Shown here one piece after another: positions 7,055 through 11,611 of a stretch of 11,611 nucleotides of DNA. Origin of the DNA: Thiomicrospira sp. UBA5634 (GTDB lineage: Bacteria > Pseudomonadota > Gammaproteobacteria > Thiomicrospirales > Thiomicrospiraceae); assembly GCA_002421475.1 (NCBI GenBank), contig DIJW01000182.1, forward strand, positions 185 to 11,795. Direction: 5' to 3'. The position numbers and the translations under genes were made by a program. The notes beneath the pieces are model-generated. The model saw only the letters and a program-made list of their open reading frames with translations, was not told the DNA's origin and searched no databases. How positions within the stretch are numbered: the first letter of the stretch is position 1; each line of letters begins with the position of its first letter.

Positions 7055-9343
7055 TTAAAAGTTAAGGGTTTTTTCGATGGTGTCGCGTAAACGGTTGCCC
7101 AAAGTGCTGAGGCCTTTAAACTCGATTACATATTTGACACCGTAATTATAACGGCCATCCGCCAGCTGTGCTTCTTCGAAAATCAGCTCCGATGCCCAGC
7201 AACAACTATCATAACGTAAGCCGGTCGCGGTCTCACGGCGTTGTTGTTGCTCAATGTCATAGTTTACATAACTGGCCAATTCCCATTGCTGGCTAAGTTT
7301 AACCACCAGGCCTGATGCCAAGGTATTTGTTCGTTGTAACGGGTCGACATGATTGATATTAAGCGCTTGATGCACCGCCAGCAAATTGAGTCGCTCACCA
7401 ACTGTCCATTTTAAGCGGTTTTGCAGGTTATTAAGCACTTGAGTCTCACTATCAAAGCGAGCGTTACTGCTCAAGTAAAATTGATCAAATGTCAGACCAA
7501 GTTTTACGAAATAGTCAGAGTGACGTTGTTGATTCAGTTGGCTAGCGGTAAGACCGACCTCTTGATCGACTAAAAATATAATTTGGCCAATCGCTGCTTC
7601 GGCTAAGGGTTCACCTTGGTTATTGAGTAGTTTCGTACCCAACGCAGCCGTGACTTGTTGGGTATCACCAATCCGATCCACGCCGGAAAAACGGTTTAAC
7701 TGGAATAGGTTACTGAAATCTAAACTGGCATTAGCCGTATCAAAAATAGGTAATCGGCTCTGATCAACTAACGGCACATGCAGGTATTGCAACTCCGGCT
7801 CCAACGTTTGCACAAAATCTTGCCCAAATAATGTTAGATCACGTTCAAATACTAAGCCACCACGCAGGGCATATTGCATCACCGTGTTTGATGATTGCTC
7901 ATCCATCGTCAGCGAATTGTTTTGCAGTGCGTACTCGCGATAATTGGCCTTAACCTGTGCTTGCAGATGACCATAAGGTTTATGCAATTGATATTGCACA
8001 CTTGGTTGCGCCACGAGGCGTGTACCGGTCACGCGTGTACTGGGTTCGGGTAAAGTGAATTCGGTCGCTTCGCTGTAAAGATTTAGCCGCCAGTTACCGA
8101 AAGAGTGCCCGACATTTAAGCCGATTTCCGGGTGTTTTTCATAATTTAATGCAGCGTTACGTAAAGGCAGATAACCATAATGTTGAATATGGGTTTGAAT
8201 TGGGCCTCGACGGTAATTTAATTTAATATGGCGTGGCAGATAACTGGCTTTATTAATGGTTTGGTTTTCGTTCAAGGCTAAGGGGATGTCGTTATAAAAA
8301 TCGACATCCGATACTTCGTGCCATACCAAGTTGGAAGTGAGGTGCTTAGTCCATTGTTGCTGCGCGTTAACACTTGCCCGCCATCGTTTGCTGATGACAT
8401 CATCTGTCGCCACATCACCGGCGGGGGTGACATAATCTCGCCCTTGGCGCGAACTTAACTGATCTTGTAACCCACCGATCCGCAATTCACCACGATGCTG
8501 CGGTTGTAAGTAACGAAATTCATTATCCAGCACTAAACCGCGTTGTTCCATCACCATCACACTGAGTGTGTCGTCAATATTTGGCGCGATATTAAAGTAG
8601 TAGGGCACACTCACTAAACCCAAAGGCGTGTCTTGTGCGGCGCTTTTATGACTGCCAATTGTTGGGAATAATAAACCGCTGGCTCGATCATCGAGCGGAA
8701 AGTCGATATAGGGGGTATACAACACCGGCACATCTTTAAAATACAAGGTGCTGTGATAACCGTATAACCGCCGTTTCGGATCGTTAATTTCGAGTTTATT
8801 AAATGCCACATACCAGGCCTGGTCATGGAGCGGACAGGTCGTAAAACTGGCTTGTTCGAGTTCGCTAATCCGGTTTTGTTGGCTAAAGGCAATCCGCTGT
8901 GCCTCGCCATGTGCACGGCTGTCACGTAATTGATAAACAACGTCGTTCAGAAAACCGCTTTGGTTGGCTTGATTAAGCTCGGCCAAACTGCCTAGTAAAA
9001 TCACATCCGTTTGATGTAATTGCACCGAGCCGAATGCGCGCACAATTTGTTGTGTACGATCATAAAACAGCTGGTCACTGAGCATTACCAGGCCTGGTTG
9101 GCTGAGTTTAGCTTGACCGCTGAGAGTGAATTGGTCTTTTTGAGGTTGGTTGAGTTGATTCGCCGACACTTCGGTCAGGGTGCCGAGCGGCGGTAAATCT
9201 TGCGGCGGCGTTATCCATTCCACCACACACGGATCATTTGTTTCACCCGCCGTTATCGACTCGGTTTGCGCAGACGGCCAAGCCGGTCGGCTGACGAGCA
9301 ATAAGCAACTTAAGCTGATGAGTATTCGGTAAAAAATTGACAT
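7055..9343 (-). CDS. lptD: LPS-assembly protein LptD
   Basis: Outer-membrane barrel that, with the lipoprotein LptE, inserts lipopolysaccharide into the outer leaflet at the end of the Lpt bridge. It has 762 residues (E. coli 784). Residues 1 to about 25 are a signal peptide. An OstA/LptA-like beta-jellyroll domain follows (about 56-165), then the barrel domain (from about 200, YTPYIDFPLDDRASGLLFPTIG) to the end. The four cysteines of the essential inter-domain disulfides are in place: Cys39, Cys170 (TTCP) and the pair Cys714-Cys715 (YDSCCW). It is the first gene of the operon and is divergent from amgK, as in pseudomonads. The only upstream in-frame start before a TAG is this ATG, yet the sole Shine-Dalgarno-like AGGA directly abuts it. 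A TAGAAT hexamer (minus strand, 9388-9383) is a possible -10. Confidence 0.97.
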   Translation of the reverse strand: MSIFYRILISLSCLLLVSRPAWPSAQTESITAGETNDPCVVEWITPPQDLPPLGTLTEVSANQLNQPQKDQFTLSGQAKLSQPGLVMLSDQLFYDRTQQIVRAFGSVQLHQTDVILLGSLAELNQANQSGFLNDVVYQLRDSRAHGEAQRIAFSQQNRISELEQASFTTCPLHDQAWYVAFNKLEINDPKRRLYGYHSTLYFKDVPVLYTPYIDFPLDDRASGLLFPTIGSHKSAAQDTPLGLVSVPYYFNIAPNIDDTLSVMVMEQRGLVLDNEFRYLQPQHRGELRIGGLQDQLSSRQGRDYVTPAGDVATDDVISKRWRASVNAQQQWTKHLTSNLVWHEVSDVDFYNDIPLALNENQTINKASYLPRHIKLNYRRGPIQTHIQHYGYLPLRNAALNYEKHPEIGLNVGHSFGNWRLNLYSEATEFTLPEPSTRVTGTRLVAQPSVQYQLHKPYGHLQAQVKANYREYALQNNSLTMDEQSSNTVMQYALRGGLVFERDLTLFGQDFVQTLEPELQYLHVPLVDQSRLPIFDTANASLDFSNLFQLNRFSGVDRIGDTQQVTAALGTKLLNNQGEPLAEAAIGQIIFLVDQEVGLTASQLNQQRHSDYFVKLGLTFDQFYLSSNARFDSETQVLNNLQNRLKWTVGERLNLLAVHQALNINHVDPLQRTNTLASGLVVKLSQQWELASYVNYDIEQQQRRETATGLRYDSCCWASELIFEEAQLADGRYNYGVKYVIEFKGLSTLGNRLRDTIEKTLNF
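7305..7316. repeat. Iterated palindrome copy 5 (one mismatch, in lptD)
   Basis: ACCAGGCCTGAT, one mismatch, keeping the CAGGCCTG core (7307-7314). On the minus strand it is read within Ala-Ser-Gly-Leu-Val. Confidence 0.7.
8812..8823. repeat. Iterated palindrome copy 6 (exact, in lptD)
   Basis: Exact ACCAGGCCTGGT, encoding Gln-Ala-Trp of LptD just after Cys170. Confidence 0.9.
9087..9098. repeat. Iterated palindrome copy 7 (exact, in lptD)
   Basis: Exact ACCAGGCCTGGT in the OstA-like domain of lptD, read as Gln-Pro-Gly-Leu-Val (CCA GGC CTG GTA). Confidence 0.9.
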
Positions 9344-9485
9344 TCCTGGGGCAAAATTATCTAATTGTCGGCATTGCGCGCTATTCTAACCGAGATAGCG
9401 GCTGAATTCGTCGATTTTACATTTGGACACTTGATTAAGTTTGCTGTCCATCCATAACCATCCAGCAAAGAGCACATAACGCATT
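9344..9485. promoter_or_regulatory. Divergent lptD/amgK promoter region
   Basis: A 142-bp gap between head-to-head genes must hold promoters for both operons. For amgK, TTGATT (9431-9436) and CATAAC (9453-9458) at 16-bp spacing is the best weak pair. For lptD, TAGAAT on the minus strand (9388-9383) is the best -10, without a clear -35. No obvious sigma-E pair (GGAACTT/TCTGA) is seen. A 6-bp dyad, TGGACA (9424-9429) and TGTCCA (9445-9450), surrounds the amgK candidate spacer and could be an operator. Confidence 0.4.
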
Positions 9486-10499
9486 ATGGATTTACGATTT
9501 GAACAATTGCAGGCCTGGTTACACGGCCTAAACCGTTTTCGTGAAGGTGAATTAAGTTTGCCTGTTCCGGCATCCAGTGATGCCAGTTTTAGACGGTATT
9601 TCCGCTGTCAGTTTCGTCATGCCGGCGGTGAGCAAAGCTGGATAATTATGGATGCACCACCGGCGCATGAAGATTGTCGGCCGTTTATTGCCATCTCGGC
9701 GGAATTGGCTGCGTTGGGCTTAAATGTGCCGATTGTCGCTGAACAAGATTTAACCCAAGGGTTTTTATTGTTGTCGGATTTAGGTACCACCACCTATTTA
9801 TCGGCGTTAAATGAAAGCACGGCCGAACATTTATACAGTGATGCGATTCGTGCATTAGTGCGTTTACAAACCAAAGCTACCAGTGATCATTTACCGATTT
9901 ATGATACCGCGATGTTAAGCCGTGAAATGGATCTGTTTACCGATTGGTTGGGTGAGCGTCACTGCGAATTAAGCATGAATGCCAGTGAGCGCCAGGCCTG
10001 GTCGCGGGTACAAAGTGAGCTGATCCACTCGGCGTTGTCACAACCGCAAGTTTACGTGCATCGCGATTATCACAGCCGCAATCTGATGGTCACCGGCGCG
10101 AATAATCCGGGGATTTTGGATTTCCAAGACGCGGTAGATGGGCCGCTGACTTATGATGCGGTGTCGTTATTGCGCGACTGTTATATTGTTTGGCCGGAAG
10201 ATCAGGTGCGTGAATGGCAACGACAGTATTTTTTAATGCTGTGTCAAACCGGTCATTTAACCCAATCTGAATGGAGCGGGTTTTTGCAATCAATGGATTG
10301 GATGGGCATTCAGCGCCATTTAAAAGCATCCGGCATTTTCGCGCGTTTGTATCATCGCGATGGCAAAGACGGCTATTTAAACGATATTCCGGCGACCTTG
10401 AATTACATTATCCAAGTCGGACGGCAATATCATCAAATGAAAGATTTAGTCGGTTGGACGGAAAAACTGGCGACGCGTTACAGCGAGATAAAACTGTGA
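9486..10499 (+). CDS. amgK: Cell-wall sugar kinase AmgK (MurNAc/GlcNAc anomeric kinase)
   Basis: Cytosolic kinase of the aminoglycoside phosphotransferase (APH) fold that phosphorylates recycled MurNAc or GlcNAc at the anomeric carbon, feeding MurU. It has 337 residues. The N-lobe includes SSDASFRRYFR (30-40) and WIIMDAPP (52-59). The hinge-like LLLSDLGTTTYL (94-105) follows. The catalytic loop VHRDYHSRNLM (191-201) has Asp194 and Asn199, and the metal motif LDFQDAVDGPLTYD (211-224) has Asp212. Its place, divergent from lptD and followed directly by murU with a GTGA overlap, is the arrangement known from Pseudomonas, which makes this specific call safer than the fold alone. The ribosome binding site AAAGAG is 13 bases from the ATG, longer than usual. 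This pathway gives intrinsic fosfomycin tolerance in pseudomonads because it bypasses MurA; the same effect here is inference. Confidence 0.93.
   Translation: MDLRFEQLQAWLHGLNRFREGELSLPVPASSDASFRRYFRCQFRHAGGEQSWIIMDAPPAHEDCRPFIAISAELAALGLNVPIVAEQDLTQGFLLLSDLGTTTYLSALNESTAEHLYSDAIRALVRLQTKATSDHLPIYDTAMLSREMDLFTDWLGERHCELSMNASERQAWSRVQSELIHSALSQPQVYVHRDYHSRNLMVTGANNPGILDFQDAVDGPLTYDAVSLLRDCYIVWPEDQVREWQRQYFLMLCQTGHLTQSEWSGFLQSMDWMGIQRHLKASGIFARLYHRDGKDGYLNDIPATLNYIIQVGRQYHQMKDLVGWTEKLATRYSEIKL
9508..9519. repeat. Iterated palindrome copy 8 (two mismatches, in amgK)
   Basis: TGCAGGCCTGGT, two mismatches at the left end, keeping the CAGGCCTG core. It encodes Gln9-Ala10-Trp11 of AmgK. Confidence 0.6.
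9991..10002. repeat. Iterated palindrome copy 9 (one mismatch, in amgK)
   Basis: GCCAGGCCTGGT, one mismatch at the first base, with the 10-bp CCAGGCCTGG palindrome intact. It encodes Gln170-Ala171-Trp172 of AmgK. Confidence 0.75.
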
Positions 10500-11167
10500 A
10501 AGCCATGATTTTAGCCGCCGGGCGCGGCGAACGTTTACGCCCGTTAACCGACCATACTCCCAAACCTTTGGTTTCCTTAGCGGGAAAACCGTTGATTGAA
10601 TATCACTTGGAAAAACTCGCCAAAATGGGGATTAAAGAAGTGGTGATTAACTATGCTTGGTTGGGCGAGCAGTTTGTTGAGCGTTTAGCCGATGGTGAGC
10701 GTTTCGGTTTGAAAATAGCCTATTCACCCGAACCTGAAGGCGGATTAGAAACCGCCGGCGGCATTATTAATGCGTTGCCGTTATTAGGGGGTGAACCCTT
10801 TATGGTTGTTAATGCTGATGTATATACCGAGTATGACTTCAGTCAGTTGCCGCCGAGTTTGGCGCCGGGGTTGTTAGCGCATTTGTTATTGGTTCCGACG
10901 CCGAGTTTTAAAGCACAGGGCGATTTCGGTTTAACCGAACTGGGTCAAGTCCGCTCACAAGGTGAGTTTACTTTTTCCGGTATCAGTTTATTGTCGCCGC
11001 AGCTTTTTAACGGTGTCAAACCCGGCAAAGTGCCGTTAGCGCCGGTTTTACGTCAGGCAATGATGCAAGGCCGTGTCAGTGGTAAAGTCTATGAAGGTTT
11101 ATGGAGTGATATCGGTACGTTAGATCGGCTAGAGCAGACAGAAGCATTAGTTAATTCTGCTGTCTGA
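10496..11167 (+). CDS. murU: N-acetylmuramate-1-phosphate uridylyltransferase MurU
   Basis: Transfers UMP from UTP to MurNAc-1-phosphate made by AmgK, giving UDP-MurNAc directly and bypassing MurA and MurB. It has 223 residues, the usual MurU length. The nucleotidyltransferase fold begins with MKAMILAAGRGERLRPLT (1-18), the sugar-nucleotide pyrophosphorylase signature; then come Lys23 in TPKPL, EGGLETAGGI (81-90) and the metal motif VVNADVY with Asp108. The frame is open further upstream, to 10271, but that stretch lies inside amgK and has no family similarity. The GTG at 10496 places the signature motif at the very N-terminus and overlaps the amgK TGA as GTGA, which argues for coupled translation. 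The gene ends 15 bp before the convergent outer-membrane protein gene, with no clear terminator. Confidence 0.94.
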   Translation: MKAMILAAGRGERLRPLTDHTPKPLVSLAGKPLIEYHLEKLAKMGIKEVVINYAWLGEQFVERLADGERFGLKIAYSPEPEGGLETAGGIINALPLLGGEPFMVVNADVYTEYDFSQLPPSLAPGLLAHLLLVPTPSFKAQGDFGLTELGQVRSQGEFTFSGISLLSPQLFNGVKPGKVPLAPVLRQAMMQGRVSGKVYEGLWSDIGTLDRLEQTEALVNSAV

Positions 11168-11182
11168 TCTGCCGTCAAAGTT

Positions 11183-11611
11183 TTAAAACCGCAGGTTAAT
11201 CCCAGTGCTATAAGTCCAGTCGGTTTCTTTTTGGCCGAGCAGCGGGCGTGAGTCGTGACTGTAAGACACATCAAACGTAAACGCAAACAAGCTGTTAATG
11301 CGGGTGGTAATACCGGATGACGCGATACTGCGAACGTCATCGGTTTCTTCAACATTCGGTTGTGCATACAGGCTGATCGCCCATTGGGTATTTTCAGTCA
11401 GCGCATATTTTGAATTTAAGTACAGATTTAATCGCGTCGCATCACGTTCAATGATTTCCGCGCCAACCGGCTCAATCGAACGTTCCTCATACATCAGACC
11501 AAGCCCGCCAAAGCCATTAAACGGAAAAGATTGTAAACGCACACGTGCGTTCATGCCGACCAATTGACGCAGTGATTTTTGATTTAAAGGTTCACTTTGA
11601 TGTTGCACATA
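11183..11611 (-). CDS. DUF481-like outer-membrane beta-barrel protein, 5' part missing
   Basis: The last 142 or so residues of a protein whose start lies beyond the right edge; the reading frame is open through the final bases. The sequence alternates polar and hydrophobic residues as in transmembrane beta-strands (ARVRLQSFPFNGFGGLGLMY, RLNLYLNSKYALT, FAFTFDVSYSHDSRP) and ends in INLRF. A terminal Phe in such a strand is the usual Bam recognition signal of outer-membrane proteins. The SYSHDSRPLLGQKETDWTYS segment near the end, with the aromatic-ending last strand, resembles DUF481 (YdiY-like) proteins, whose function is not established. It converges on murU with a 15-bp gap. Outer-membrane barrel is well supported; the family name is moderately so. 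Confidence 0.75.
   Translation of the reverse strand, partial: YVQHQSEPLNQKSLRQLVGMNARVRLQSFPFNGFGGLGLMYEERSIEPVGAEIIERDATRLNLYLNSKYALTENTQWAISLYAQPNVEETDDVRSIASSGITTRINSLFAFTFDVSYSHDSRPLLGQKETDWTYSTGINLRF

Noticed and set aside
8614..8940. Second minus-strand frame inside lptD
   Set aside because: It is an alternate frame of lptD, which has intact family motifs across this stretch.
1037..10002. CRISPR array or transposon end explanation for the repeated word
   Set aside because: Spacing is irregular (275 to 2264 bp), there are no uniform spacers, no transposase and no target duplications.
10271..10495. Upstream extension of the murU reading frame (75 extra codons)
   Set aside because: It lies within amgK in another frame, has no family similarity, and the GTG at 10496 puts the LAAGRGERLRPLT signature at the expected N-terminal place.
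11133..11166. Inverted repeat CAGACAG/CTGTCTG at the 3' end of murU as a terminator
   Set aside because: The stem is only 7 bp with a long loop and no T tract follows; it is also inside coding sequence.

Overview
The window looks like ordinary core chromosome of a gammaproteobacterium. The evidence is the lptD-surA-pdxA-rsmA-apaH block, the divergent amgK-murU pair beside lptD (as in pseudomonads), and a bolA close to the enterobacterial one. Base composition is moderate, without islands of foreign-looking DNA. I see no transposase, phage gene, CRISPR array, tRNA or rRNA. I cannot name the genus; a marine or sulfur-oxidising gammaproteobacterium is only a guess.

Left part (1-2790): the 3' end of a PstS-type phosphate-binding protein gene runs in from the left edge and stops at a strong hairpin terminator. 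Converging on it is a small plant-type [2Fe-2S] ferredoxin gene resembling YfaE. Next, also on the minus strand, comes a single-domain voltage-gated sodium channel of the NavAb/NaChBac family with a TLESWSM filter. It is divergent from bolA, whose upstream region carries a sigma-S-like -10 (CTATACTTA).

Central part (2788-9343, minus strand): a compact operon reads lptD, surA, pdxA, rsmA, apaH, then an unrecognised two-helix membrane protein. Gaps are 14 bp or less, or the genes overlap by 4 or 20 bp, except for 42 bp before apaH. It joins outer-membrane LPS assembly (LptD), porin and LptD folding (SurA, here with one parvulin domain), vitamin B6 synthesis (PdxA), ribosome maturation (RsmA) and Ap4A removal (ApaH). 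The apaG gene usually found between rsmA and apaH is absent.

Right part (9486-11611): amgK and murU (4-bp overlap, plus strand) form a salvage pathway from recycled cell-wall sugar to UDP-MurNAc. They converge on the 3' part of a DUF481-like outer-membrane protein gene that leaves the window on the right.

The most unusual feature is a 12-bp perfect palindrome, ACCAGGCCTGGT. It occurs six times exactly and three more times with one or two mismatches, about once per 1.3 kb, in genes (all three reading frames) and in two intergenic gaps between convergent genes. It behaves like a highly iterated genome-wide palindrome, comparable in kind to cyanobacterial HIP1. Its function cannot be told from this window.
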